Source: Diacronema lutheri (lineage: Eukaryota; Haptophyta; Pavlovophyceae; Pavlovales; Pavlovaceae). From it: a stretch of DNA of 64,000 nucleotides. The notes under the pieces were generated by a model that searched no databases, was not told the DNA's origin, and was given only the letters and a program-made list of their open reading frames with translations. The stretch spans positions 124,001 through 188,000 of the forward strand of contig JAGTXO010000012.1 in assembly GCA_019448385.1 (NCBI GenBank). The letters run 5' to 3'. The position numbers and the translations under genes were made by a program. Below are positions 9,495 through 19,085 of the stretch, one piece after another (the first letter of the stretch is position 1; every line of letters begins with the position of its first letter).

Positions 9495-12400
9495 TCACGC
9501 GACGGCGAGGTCCTCCGCACCGTCGCCCGGTGCTTTCGCGCCGGGCAGTCGGAAGCGCTCCTGGCGATCCAAGGTGAAGCGCAGCCCGGTCGAGTCAGGG
9601 TCGATGTCCGCGAGGATGACGTCGCCGTCTGCGAACTCGCGCCGGAGGAGGCAGCGCGCGAGCGGCGTCTCGAGCTCCTTCTGGATCGCGCGCTTGAGCG
9701 GGCGCGCGCCGTACTGCGGGTTGTAGCCGCGCTCGAGCAGCAGCCGCTCGGCGCCCTCCGTCAGGCGGAGGCCGATCTGCCGCTCCGAGAGGCGCGCGCC
9801 AACGCGGCTGACCTGCAGTCGCACAATCTGGCGGAGCTGGTCGGCGCCGAGCGGGTCGAAGATGACGTAGTCATCGATGCGGTTGAGGAACTCGGGCCGG
9901 TAGTTTGACTGCAGCTCGTCCATAAGCCGCAGGCGCAGCTCGTCCTTGCGGCTGGCGTCGCCCGCCAGGTCGAGGATAAGGTCTGAGCCCAGATTGCTCG
10001 TGAAGATGACGACGACGTTTTTGAACGAGACGGTACGCCCTTGCGAGTCGGTGAGGCGGCCGTCGTCGAGCAGCGAGAGCAATACATTGAACACATCCTT
10101 GTGCGCCTTGTCCATCTCGTCGAAAAGGAGCACACAGTAGGGCCGTCGACGCACCGCCTCGGTGAGCTGCCCGCCCTCGTCAAATCCAACATAGCCAGGC
10201 GGCGAGCCGATCAGCCGCGAGACGGAGTGCTTCTCCATGTACTCGGACATGTCCAGCCGCACGAGCGCGTCCTCCGACTCGAAAAGCGCCGCTGAGAGCG
10301 CCTTCGCGAGCTCCGACTTGCCGACGCCGCTCGGCCCGAGGAACATGACCGATGCAATCGGCCGGTTCGGGTCGGCCAGGCCGGCGCGCGAGCGCTGCAC
10401 GGCCTCGGCGAGTGTGCGCACAGCCTCCGGCTGCCCAACCACGCGCCGCTCGAGCTCCGACTGCAGGTTGAGCACCTTGTCCATCTCCGAGACGACCATC
10501 TTGCTCACGGGAATGCCCGTCCACTGCGAGACCACGTCCGCGATGTCGTCCTCGGTCACGCGCGAGCGGAGGAGCGCGCCGATCGTGCCGTCCGCGCCGC
10601 CCGCCGCCGGCTCGCGCCCCGCCGCTGCCTCCTCCGCCGCCTTGAGCTGCGCGAGCAGTTTGGGCCGCTCGGCGTATTTGAGCTCGGCGGCGCGACCGAG
10701 GTCGTATTCCTTCTCCGCGGCGGAGATCGCAAAGTCGATGCGCTCGAGCTGCTCGCGCAGCTCGGAGATGCGCGTGAGTGCGCCCTTCTCCTCGTCCCAT
10801 TGCCGCTGCAGCTTTGCGCGCCGCTCGGCGCACTCCGCCTCTTCGGCGCGCAGCCGCGCGACGCGCTCCTTGGCGCCCTTCGCGCCGCGTTCCGCCTCCT
10901 TGTCGAGAGAGAGGATCTCCATCTGCAGCTGCACGCCCTTGCGCACGGCCTCGTCGAGCGCGCGCGGGCGCGAGGTCGCGTCCATCTGCAGCTTGGCCGC
11001 CGCCTCGTCCATCAGGTCGATCGCCTTGTCTGCGCGCGCGCGGTGGTGAGGAGCAGGGGGGGGGGCGGGGCACGTCGCGACGTTGCAGGGCGGGCGGGCG
11101 GGCGGGTGGGCGGGCGGGCGGGCGGGAGGGAGGGCGGTCGGTCAGTTCGACTGGAGCGCGAGTGCGAGTGAGCGTGCGGGCTGAGAGCAGAAAAGCGCGC
11201 GATGTACCAGGCAAGAAACGGTCGGAGATGTACCGGTCGCTGAGCGTCGCCGCGGCGATCAGCGCTGCGTCCGAGATCGCAACGCCGTGGTGCAGCTCGT
11301 ACCGCTCGCGCAGCCCGCGCAGGATCGAGACGGTGTCCTCGACGGATGGCTGGTCGACGAGCACCTGCTGAAAGCGCCGCTCGAGAGCCGCGTCCTTCTC
11401 GATGTACTGCGCGCGGTAGGGGCACCGCAGGGGAGGAGGGGGGTTCAAAAAAGGCGGGCGGGGGACAGCGGGTGCACGCCGCGACGGGGCCGCCCGCGAG
11501 GCTGCGCGCAACGCGTGGCGCGCACCTTGCGGTACTCGTCCAGCGTCGTCGCGCCGATGCACCTGAGCTCGCCCCTGGCAAGGGCTGGCTTGAGAAGGTT
11601 TGACGCGTCCATCGAGCCGCCCGTCGCCCCAGCGCCGACCACGGTGTGCAGCTCGTCGACGAAGAGGACGATCTGGCCGTCGGCGGCCTGCACCTCCTCG
11701 AGCACGGCCTTGAGCCGCTCCTCAAACTCACCACGGTACTTTGCGCCCGCGATCAGCGCACCGAGGTCCAGCGAGACGAGCCGCCGACCCTGAAGCGACT
11801 CTGGCACGTCGCCCGCCGCGATCCGCTGCGCGAGGCCCTCGACGACGGCGGTCTTGCCCACGCCGGGCTCGCCGAGGAGGACCGGGTTGTTCTTGGAGCG
11901 GCGCGAGAGAATCGCGACCGTCCGCCGGATCTCGTCGTCGCGGCCGATGACTGGGTCGAGCTTGCCCGAGCGCGCGGCTGTGGTCAGGTCCCTTCCGTAC
12001 CGATTGAGCGCGTCAAACGTCTCGTCGGCCTCGCGCGAGGTGACGCGGCGGCCGGCGCGGACCGAGTCGGCCGCGGCTGCAATCGAGCGCTCCTCCACGT
12101 TGCCCGCGCCGCGCAGTGCCTGCCGCGCGAACCGCCCGTCCTTTGCAAGCGCGAGGACGAGGTGCGACGCGGAGACGAATTCGTCGTTCTGCGCGGACCG
12201 CAGCTCGTCGGCGGTCTGCAGGAGCGTCGCGGCCGAGCTGCCCAGCCGGAGGCTGTCACTGGCACCAGAAACGCGCGCATTCTTCTGCACGGCCGCTTCG
12301 GCCGCGCGCTCAAACGCACCGATCTCCACACCGGCCATCTCGAGGATGCGGCGCGCGATCGTCGACTTGGGTGCGCGCGCGAGCGCGAGCGCAATGTGCT

Positions 12401-12731
12401 CGCTCTCAACGGCCTGCTGCTCGTATTTTTTCATGAGCGCAGGGAGGCCAGCAATGATGCCCCACGCCTCGGTCGTGTACTTGCCCTCCTCGAGCTGCCC
12501 GCCGCCGCCCACCGGCGGCGCCGACGAGGCGAGCGTGCGCGCGCGCGTGAGCGAGACGGCGCCGCGCCATGACGCGCGCGCCGAGCCGCGGGCGGCGGCG
12601 CGCGGCGCGACGAAGCCAACGGTGGCGGGCAGATTGAGAGCCAGCGCGAGAAAGCCGAGCCCGAGCGCCGCGACGCTCGTCCGACGCAGACGCATGGAGC
12701 GTGTTCGCGTTGTTTGGCGGACGTCCGACAT
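9495..12731 (-). CDS. clpB: Plastid-targeted ClpB/Hsp100 disaggregase
   Basis: Three exons, 12731-11526, 11406-11208 and 11029-9495, join in frame to 979 residues. The N-terminus has basic residues, a hydrophobic core ([15 protein letters not shown]), then GFVAP and an Ala/Arg-rich stretch. This looks like a bipartite signal plus transit peptide with Phe at the cleavage point, as in algae with secondary red plastids. Next come a Clp N-domain, the first AAA+ module (Walker A GEPGVGKT, Walker B LFVDELH), the coiled-coil middle domain that distinguishes ClpB from ClpC, and the second AAA+ module ([17 protein letters not shown], sensor TSNLGS). ClpB hexamers thread and refold aggregated stromal proteins with Hsp70. 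Introns end in GCGCGCAG. Only 100 bp separate its ATG from that of the EF-hand gene. Confidence 0.93.
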
Positions 12732-12831
12732 CAGGAAGGTCGCAAGTCTGGACTGCCGCGGACCTTTTCAACGAGTCATCCGCGTTTGACAGAATGGCGG
12801 CAGGTCGCCGGTTGAACTAGTTCAGCGGGTG

Positions 12832-13524
12832 ATGCTCTCCGCGCTGGTCTCGAGCTCGGCGCCGCAGGTCGACGATGAGCTTTTGGAGGAGCTCAGCGTG
12901 ACAACGTACTTCACGCGCGATGAGATTCGCCGTCTTCATCGCCGCTTCGTCGCCCTTGACGCGGCCAACCGAGGCTCGCTGTCGGCCGCTCAGCTGTTCC
13001 AGCTGCCCGAGCTTGAGCACAACCAGATGCGCGCACGGCTGGAGGCTGTGTGGGCAACGGAGCTCGAGGCGGATGTAGACTTGCGCGCTTTCGTTCGCCT
13101 GCTCTCGCCTTTCGCCCCGAGCTGCCCGCGCGAGCAAAAGTTCCGATTCGCCTTTCGCGTTCACGACGCGGACGGCGACGGCAAGATCGGCGAATCCGAT
13201 GTGCGGGGGCTGATCTCTGCGCTGCTCGGTGACTACGCGAGCGGCACCGACGTCGAGGCGGCGGCGGCCGGCGGCACCGCCGCCCGGGCCGCACGAACTG
13301 CCACTGCAACCGTCGTGCCCGCCGGGCGTGCAAACATTCAGCGACGTTTCGCGTCGCGCGCCCTGGCCGACGCGGCAGAGCTGGACGGCGGTTTGATCGA
13401 CAAGATTGTTGACTATGTATTTCACGAGGTGGACTCGGACGACTCGCGCACGATCTCGTTTGAGGAGTGGGTCCGGCTTGTGGCCAACACGGACATCGTG
13501 AGCAAGCTCACGCTCCATCCGTGA
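12832..13524 (+). CDS. Calcineurin B/CHP-like EF-hand protein
   Basis: A single-exon frame of 230 residues from the ATG at 12832; the preceding in-frame GTG is not a likely start. It opens with DELLEELSVTTYFTRDEIRRLHRRFVALD, the layout of calcineurin B and CHP proteins. A good calcium loop, DADGDGKIGESD, follows near residue 118, and a weaker one, DSDDSRTISFEE, near residue 203. The first pair of EF-hands looks degenerate (AANRGSLSA lacks acidic ligands). An Ala-rich insertion of about 30 residues splits the second pair. Proteins of this type bind calcium and regulate a phosphatase, kinase or transporter partner. No N-myristoylation glycine is visible at position 2. Confidence 0.75.
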   Translation: MLSALVSSSAPQVDDELLEELSVTTYFTRDEIRRLHRRFVALDAANRGSLSAAQLFQLPELEHNQMRARLEAVWATELEADVDLRAFVRLLSPFAPSCPREQKFRFAFRVHDADGDGKIGESDVRGLISALLGDYASGTDVEAAAAGGTAARAARTATATVVPAGRANIQRRFASRALADAAELDGGLIDKIVDYVFHEVDSDDSRTISFEEWVRLVANTDIVSKLTLHP

Positions 13525-13691
13525 GGCTGTTTCGACATGAGGATGCATTGCATTCGCCATCCGGGCGGTGCGCGGCGCGCTCCGACGCAGGGCGTGCGTG
13601 CGTGCGGCGTGTCTCCAGCTTTCGGGCAATGTACAGAAGGCCCGCCACCGTGCGTGTGTGGACACGGACGGGGTTTGGTTGTGGAGTGGCG

Positions 13692-13825
13692 TTGGCCTTG
13701 GAGGACTGAGAGTCCTCTCAAAGGTGCAGGAGAGCACCTTTGGCGCCGGAGGGCGTCTTGGCCTTGGAGGACTGAGAGTCCTCTCAAAGGTGCAGGAGAG
13801 CACCTTTGGCGCCGGAGGGCGTCTT
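13692..13825. repeat. 66-bp tandem duplication with two hairpins per unit
   Basis: Two essentially identical 66-bp copies begin at 13692 and 13758. Each contains AGGACTgagAGTCCT and AAGGTGCaggagaGCACCTT, two short inverted repeats, followed by GGCGCCGGAGGGCGTC. They lie 170-300 bp downstream of the EF-hand stop codon, so may be in its 3' UTR, just before the transposon. No coding potential is convincing here. Confidence 0.85.
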
Positions 13826-13952
13826 CCGCGTTCGGGTGGGCGGGAGGTGCGAGGAAAAGTTGCAGAGCAGGGGGCTCGTCCTCGTGAGGCTCCTCGACTC
13901 TGGCAGATGTGCCGGTCTCCGGTTTCCTGCCTGTCCGGATAAAGCTCATTGT

Positions 13953-15694
13953 TATGGGGGGTTCGGCTAGTATTGGCCCACGATAACCGCCAAAACCAGT
14001 CGCAACGCCAACATGGCTGACGCCCGTCCGGCTGGGCGTGAGACCTCGCGCTTTCGGCAACGGCTTGGGCACGTCCGTCTCGCTAACTTTGCCACTGGCG
14101 AACTCGGCCACCGAGCTCACCTCGCGCCGCGACAGCGCGCCCAAACTGACCCAAAAAATTTCCTCTGGGCCAACACTGACCGGGCGCGCGCATGGCGCGC
14201 GCTGAGCGCGCTCCTCTTCCCAGCTTCATGCAGAGCGCTCAAGGGCGGCGACTCGACCACCAATGAACCGCTCGGAGGCCATGCAAGATGCGCCTGCCAC
14301 GCGCAGCCGCGCGCGCACCGTCGTGATGGTGGTCGAGCGTGGACACTGTCACGCGGCGCACGTGAAGTCGTGAATGCGCTGCTTGCGCGTGGCTCCTCGC
14401 CGAGTCCACACAGGGCGAACATAGAGTGCTTAAGGACCACGACTCGACCACCAATGAGCCGCTAGTATGCCGCGCAACCGCTCATGCGCAGCCGGCCGGC
14501 ACTCAGCGGCAGGCGGCTGGCGGCAGGTGCCCGTTGCCGCAGGCGCGGTCGCGGCCGCATGATGATGCAGCCAGAATCAGATTTTAGGCGCGGACTCATC
14601 GCCGCTGAGGGCCCCTCCGCACTCGTCGCACCAGATGTGGCCATTCTCGTCGGGCGCAGGCAGACCCGCGACAAGCATCATGTCGCACGACGGGCAGCAG
14701 CGCGCGACGACAGAGCTGTCCGTCACCTGCGTGTAAGGTAAGCCCGTCTTCTTGACGACGCACCCGAGCTCGATCGCGGTGCCGCGGACCAGCTCGACGA
14801 TCTCAACGTAGCGGTACGGGCAATGCATCAGCGCGCCATCGGCGATCGTGAGCATGAGCTTCTTCTCCACGGCGTCGCCAAGCACCAGGCCGCCGCCAGA
14901 CTTAGGCAGCGTCGTGCGCCTCTGCTCGTCGCGCCTCACGAGCCAGAGCGGCGCACCGTCGCGCTCGCGCTTCTTAAGCCAGCGCTCGAGCGTCTTGCGC
15001 GGCACCTTGTACGCGCCCGGGCTGCTCCTGATCTCCGCAAGTGTGAGCTCCCCGTTGGTGATCTGCGTGCACAGGTCGCAGACGTCCGCAAAGGTGTACT
15101 GGCAGTACGACGCCTTGGGCTTGATGAGCAGCTCCTGGCCGCGCGAGACTGACGCGAGCACCCGGCGCGCCTGCTTGTTGCGGCCGATGACGAGCGGCGC
15201 CGCCGACTGGACGCGCGCGGCTTGAACAGCCGTGGCTTGCGCGGCTGCAGAGCCCTGCCCGCGCGTGTGGCCGGCCGGCGCGGCCGACAGCGCTCTCCGC
15301 AAGCGCGCCGAGCGCGCCGCCTCCGCCGCCTTGAGCACGTCGAGCTCTGCCTTGACGCGGGCGAGCTCTGCCTCGAGCGCCGCCGCCTGCTGCCCGTCGG
15401 CGATCGCCCGCTGCATGAAGGCGAACGCGTCCGATGGTGTTAGCGCCGGGCCCGCCGCCGCCCGCGTCGACTCCGCCGACCCCGCCGAGCCCGTCGAGAG
15501 ACGCCCTCGCGGTGCTTGGACGACATCGACCCGCACGGCCTTGCTGGCGGCTGCCTTGTTGCGCGCGGCACTGCCGAGCTGGCCTCCGAGCCGCCCGCTC
15601 GAGCCGCCCATGGACTTGGGCGTCTCCCGCGCAAAAACACGAACGCGGGCCAACGCTTTAATTCGGCGGGCCAATACTAGCCGAACCCCCCATA
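13953..15694. mobile_element. DNA transposon with long inverted ends and TA target duplication
   Basis: The left end at 13953-13979 and the right end at 15668-15694 are perfect inverted copies over 27 bp, starting TATGGGGGGTTCGGCTAG. Taking the outer TA as target duplication leaves 25-bp inverted ends, the pattern of the Tc1/mariner/pogo group. The 1.74-kb element carries one minus-strand reading frame (14577-15611) and about 600 bp of non-coding DNA. That DNA has an internal repeat, CGACTCGACCACCAATG, near 14248 and 14437, and a related inverted copy near 14325. I see no DDE catalytic domain, so the element is probably non-autonomous or has an unusual protein. It ends 50 bp before the next gene's ATG. 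The perfectly matching ends suggest recent mobility. Confidence 0.85.
14577..15611 (-). CDS. Transposon-encoded protein with HTH-like region and zinc ribbon
   Basis: A 344-residue frame lies wholly inside the inverted ends. Residues about 1-90 are basic and Ala-rich with a short coiled coil (AALEAELARVKAELDVLKAAE). Residues about 170-290 contain YTFADVCDLC, VPRKTLERWLKK and a segment ending KLMLTIADGALMHCPYRYVEIVE. This layout recalls the paired helix-turn-helix region of pogo/psq-type transposases. The C-terminus has a CCPSC...CDECGG zinc ribbon. No DDE/D catalytic triad follows, so this is a DNA-binding protein rather than a complete transposase as far as the sequence shows. It could help mobilise the element with a catalytic subunit encoded elsewhere, or be a remnant. 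The ATG at 15611 is the first methionine inside the element. Confidence 0.6.
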   Translation of the reverse strand: MGGSSGRLGGQLGSAARNKAAASKAVRVDVVQAPRGRLSTGSAGSAESTRAAAGPALTPSDAFAFMQRAIADGQQAAALEAELARVKAELDVLKAAEAARSARLRRALSAAPAGHTRGQGSAAAQATAVQAARVQSAAPLVIGRNKQARRVLASVSRGQELLIKPKASYCQYTFADVCDLCTQITNGELTLAEIRSSPGAYKVPRKTLERWLKKRERDGAPLWLVRRDEQRRTTLPKSGGGLVLGDAVEKKLMLTIADGALMHCPYRYVEIVELVRGTAIELGCVVKKTGLPYTQVTDSSVVARCCPSCDMMLVAGLPAPDENGHIWCDECGGALSGDESAPKI

Positions 15695-15744
15695 CTGTGT
15701 AACAACCTGCATCACTGCGCGCGCAAACGTGAAACGGCAAGCCG

Positions 15745-17244
15745 ATGGAGAGCCTCACGCAAGCGCTCGAGAATTGCACGCTGCCGCTCGGCTCGTGCTC
15801 GCCCGCGCCGACCGTGCTGCTCGCTTCGCCCTACCCATCCGAGCGCTGTTCGCCCGTCTTGTGCGCGGCCACGCCACGCTCGCCGCTGCACGAGGTGCAC
15901 GCGCGCAACTGGTGCCCACGCAGCAGCCCCCGCTCGCGCGCATGCACGCGCTACTCCAACAGCAGCGATCTGGCCGACGTGCTCGTCGCTGCGACGCCAG
16001 AGTGTGCAAACTCATCCGTTGCATTTTGCTCACGCGGCGGCCACCGCGCACCGAGCAGCCACATCGCGTCGGTAGGACGCGCACGCGACGGCGCATCACC
16101 CCGCACAGCCGATGCGTGCGGGCGCCTGCTCTCGCCGACGATCGGCTCGCCCGCGGGCACAGCGCACTCCGCGCAGAAGAGCGTGGGATACGCGCGAGCG
16201 TTCGACGCGAACGCCTCGACTGCGACGACTGCGCGCGTGCTTGCGGCCAGCTGCGACGCGCCGCGAGAGCGTGAGGCGTGTCGCGACACGCGCCAACGGA
16301 TGGCGCGCTTCCGCCGCGTGCTCGACGCGCTCACGCCACCTGGCGCGTTTGGTTCCTCCTCTTTCAATGCTTACGCCACGTGCGGCCGCGGCGCGCGATG
16401 CTCTACCGCTCGCAGCCCGCCCGACCGTTCACCGACGCCCGCGCTCGACGCGCGCGATGCTCACTACGCAGACGTGGCGAGCGTAAGCGCCGCGCTGGGC
16501 GCGCGGAGCGGTTGGGATGATGACATCGAGGAGTACGACTCGTCGGACGAGGATGCCGACCGCGCCTGGGCCACGCCGGTCGACGAGCGCCTCGTCGAAC
16601 ATGTGGACTGGATGGACGGCGAGGAGCGGCGCGGAGCGCAAGGTGGCCTGGCGGCGGGTGGAGGGCTGCTCGTCGAGGGCGACTTTGGGCTTTCGACGGT
16701 TGACCTCGCGCGGTGCGTCCTGCAGCTCGTTGGCAGAGCATCGCCGCCGCGCGGCGGCGGCACGCTCGTGATCGTCGCTCCCGCGCGCCTCTCGTTCTGG
16801 GCGTCGGCGTGCGCGCGGCACGCTCCGCAGCTGCGCGTGATCACGCACCACGGCGCGGCGCGCGCGCGTAACCCGTGCGCGCTGCACGGAGCAGACGTTG
16901 TGCTCAGCACCTACAACCTGCTCGCCGCCACGGAGTATTCCGTGCGCGCGGCGGACGTGCTGTCTTTGGCGGCTGCGCCGAGCGGCACGGCCGTCTGGCG
17001 CCAGGCAGTTTCGAGCAGCTCGCGACTGGACGGCTCGGCTGTTGGCGCGTCGTCAATGCTGCACATGCACGCGTGGATGCGTGTCGTGTTCGATGAGGCC
17101 GACCGCCACCTTGCGCAGCCCACGACGAAGCGCAGCCGTGCGGCAGCCGCACTCATCGCGCCGCGCCGCTGGGCGCTCGCAGGGGCCGCGTCGTTCGGCC
17201 GTCGCGACATGAGCCGAACGCTGCTCAACAATGTACAAAATTAG
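15745..17244 (+). CDS. Degenerate SNF2-type helicase N-lobe protein (HLTF/RAD16-like)
   Basis: Single frame of 499 residues from the ATG at 15745. The first 250 residues are Ala/Arg/Ser-rich and unrecognised. From about residue 295 the order of SNF2 motifs can be followed: GGLLVEGDFGLSTVDLA at the Walker A position (usually ADDMGLGKT), GGTLVIVAPARLSFW (Ia), GADVVLSTYNLL, MRVVFDEADRHL (DExx box) and RRWALAGAAS (usually RWALTGTP). The Walker A lysine is missing and motif III is altered, and the second RecA lobe is absent. It is therefore unlikely to hydrolyse ATP. It may be a truncated paralogue, a pseudo-enzyme or a dying gene. The transposon ending at 15694 sits in its promoter. It ends 16 bp from the convergent WD-like gene. 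Confidence 0.6.
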   Translation: MESLTQALENCTLPLGSCSPAPTVLLASPYPSERCSPVLCAATPRSPLHEVHARNWCPRSSPRSRACTRYSNSSDLADVLVAATPECANSSVAFCSRGGHRAPSSHIASVGRARDGASPRTADACGRLLSPTIGSPAGTAHSAQKSVGYARAFDANASTATTARVLAASCDAPREREACRDTRQRMARFRRVLDALTPPGAFGSSSFNAYATCGRGARCSTARSPPDRSPTPALDARDAHYADVASVSAALGARSGWDDDIEEYDSSDEDADRAWATPVDERLVEHVDWMDGEERRGAQGGLAAGGGLLVEGDFGLSTVDLARCVLQLVGRASPPRGGGTLVIVAPARLSFWASACARHAPQLRVITHHGAARARNPCALHGADVVLSTYNLLAATEYSVRAADVLSLAAAPSGTAVWRQAVSSSSRLDGSAVGASSMLHMHAWMRVVFDEADRHLAQPTTKRSRAAAALIAPRRWALAGAASFGRRDMSRTLLNNVQN

Positions 17245-17260
17245 GCCTGCTGGGTGCCCG

Positions 17261-19036
17261 TCACGGCGGGCAGTCTTCGGCCTCGCCTGGCGAGCGCTTG
17301 CCGAGGCGCACGCGCACGGTCAGTTCGCCCTCGGCCTCGTCGACTGAAAGCAGCGGCGCCGCCGCCCAGTCGACGCTGTACGCGGCGACGACTGCGCACA
17401 GACGGCGTGTCAGCTCGCGCAGCGCCTCATCGCGCCGCGCATCGTCGCTGCGGGGCGCGCCCGCGCGTGCATCGGCGAGGACAGTGTGCTGCAATGCAAC
17501 GCCGGCCGGTGCGCGCGGCGTCATTCGTCGTGCGGCGATTTCTATGGGCGCGGCGTGCCCGGCGAGGCCAGCGCCATCGTCTGCGTGCGTGTCGCGCGGC
17601 TCGTCGTCGAGGCGCACGTAGTACACCTGGAGCTGCAGCGCGCGCTTGGCGTACTGCGCGCTGAAGAGCGCGCTTGGCGACACGCCGGGCCTCGAGCAGA
17701 GGACGAGCAGCTCGGCGCGGCAGAGCGAGAGGCCGTGACAGCTATGCCGCACGGGCAGCTCGACGACGGCCCGGCGCGACACGCACGCCGCCGCGCCCTC
17801 GCCCGAGCCAACCTCTACCCGCACGACGAGCAGCTCGATTGCACTGCGCACAGAACTGCCGATCGCCACCGTCCACCGCTTGCGCTGCGCTCGACCGCTC
17901 GTTGTCAGCTGCGCGCACGCGAGCATGTTGGGCGAGGCGAGCGCGGGCGAAAGCGGCACCACCGCCGTTGCCGCGCCGGGCGAGGCCGCGTCCACCAAGC
18001 AGAGCGCAGCGGTTGGTGCGCTGATCGCGTCGCCGGCACCGCCGAGCGCAGCAGACACCGCCGCTGCGGCATCAGCCGCGTCCGCTTCGCGGCCAGCGCG
18101 CTGCGCGTCGTGCGCGTGATGGATGTCGAAGAGCTCATGGCGCGCGCCCGTGCTGAGGGCATGCTCGCCAGCAGCCGCCGTCAACGCACGCACGCTCGTT
18201 AGGTCGATCACACCAGCCGCCGCCTCGATTGGCGCGGGCGCCGCCGGCGGGGCGGCCGCGGCGGCGGCGGCGGTGAGCGGCGGCGGCACCGCGCGCGCCG
18301 CTGGCGCGAGCGTCACGGCGAGCGTAGTCATGGCGAGGGCAAGCACGCTGCTGCCCGGCAGCGCGCACATCGAGCAGACGCGGCCCGCGCCCAGCGTAAT
18401 CGTGCGAACTGCTTCGGCTGCGAGTGGCGGCCACGTGTCCCCGTCCGCCGGTGGCATGCCGCGCGCGGGCGAAGCATAGAGCCGCACGGTGCACACGCCC
18501 AACGCGTCCTCAGTGTACGCGACTGCGAGCGCGCAGTCGTCCAGCCACGCGAGGGCGAGGGTGGGCGCGCGCGGCTCAAGCAGGAGATCCTCCGCTGCGC
18601 CGCGCGCGTGCCCGAGGAGTGCGCAGCCGCTCGACGTCGCGGCCGCGAGTAACGCGCCACGCCACGAGAGCGCTCGGCAGGCGCCCGGTAGGGCGCGCGC
18701 CTCGACGAGCACGCCGAGGCGCCAGATCTCGATGCGTGGCGCGCTCGCGCGCGCAAGCGCAACGCATGGCTGCCTTCCGTCGCCACGCGCGAGCGCGCAC
18801 ACCGCCGCGTCGCCCTCGCCCAATGCGCCGCGGCCGCCGGCGGCTACGTCCCGCGGTGCGGCGCCACCGTCCGCGCCTCGCCAGAGGCAGTAACCGCGCG
18901 CGCACGGGAGCAGCAGCTCGGCCTGCGCCATACTTTCGCGCGACAAAGCGTCGCGCGCCTGGTGCAAGCAGTTCGCCGCGCCGCTCCCCCTCAGCTCGGC
19001 GTCGGGCACGTCCGTCGCGAACACGAGCTCGGCCAT
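17261..19036 (-). CDS. WD/beta-propeller-like protein, family not identified
   Basis: Single exon of 591 residues starting at the ATG at 19036 (MAELVFATDVPDAELRGSG). The first half has repeated short hydrophobic blades with WD-like endings such as PRIEIWRL, ALSWRGALLAAATSSG, LALAWLDDCALAVAYTED and CTVRLYAS, which suggests a beta-propeller. A low-complexity Ala/Pro region follows, then a second half with AIGSSVRSAIELLVVRVEV and RALQLQVYYVRLDD. A decapping scaffold of the EDC4/Varicose type came to mind, but I cannot support it. The gene is divergent from EML with only 49 bp between start codons, so the two probably share a promoter. Confidence 0.55.
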   Translation of the reverse strand: MAELVFATDVPDAELRGSGAANCLHQARDALSRESMAQAELLLPCARGYCLWRGADGGAAPRDVAAGGRGALGEGDAAVCALARGDGRQPCVALARASAPRIEIWRLGVLVEARALPGACRALSWRGALLAAATSSGCALLGHARGAAEDLLLEPRAPTLALAWLDDCALAVAYTEDALGVCTVRLYASPARGMPPADGDTWPPLAAEAVRTITLGAGRVCSMCALPGSSVLALAMTTLAVTLAPAARAVPPPLTAAAAAAAPPAAPAPIEAAAGVIDLTSVRALTAAAGEHALSTGARHELFDIHHAHDAQRAGREADAADAAAAVSAALGGAGDAISAPTAALCLVDAASPGAATAVVPLSPALASPNMLACAQLTTSGRAQRKRWTVAIGSSVRSAIELLVVRVEVGSGEGAAACVSRRAVVELPVRHSCHGLSLCRAELLVLCSRPGVSPSALFSAQYAKRALQLQVYYVRLDDEPRDTHADDGAGLAGHAAPIEIAARRMTPRAPAGVALQHTVLADARAGAPRSDDARRDEALRELTRRLCAVVAAYSVDWAAAPLLSVDEAEGELTVRVRLGKRSPGEAEDCPP

Positions 19037-19085
19037 CCCTGTGGACGCTCTCCTCCAAAATTCGAAGCCTTTTAGTTTAACGGCC
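19037..19085. promoter_or_regulatory. 49-bp shared region between divergent WD-like and EML genes
   Basis: The whole space between the two ATGs is 49 bp. It includes a short AT-rich piece (TTTTAGTTTAA at 19070-19080) in otherwise GC-rich DNA. Promoter elements and both 5' UTRs must fit here or extend into the coding regions. Confidence 0.5.

Noticed and set aside
12817-13803. 328-codon minus-strand frame opposite the EF-hand gene
   Set aside because: No domain; the opposite strand has a clear EF-hand protein with its own ATG.
14013-14465. 150-codon plus-strand frame in the left part of the transposon
   Set aside because: Arg/Ala-rich with no motif, and it overlaps internal repeats. It might be read, but I cannot support it.
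17486-18202. Plus-strand frame of 238 codons within the WD-like gene
   Set aside because: Low-quality composition and fully antisense to the better-supported minus-strand frame.
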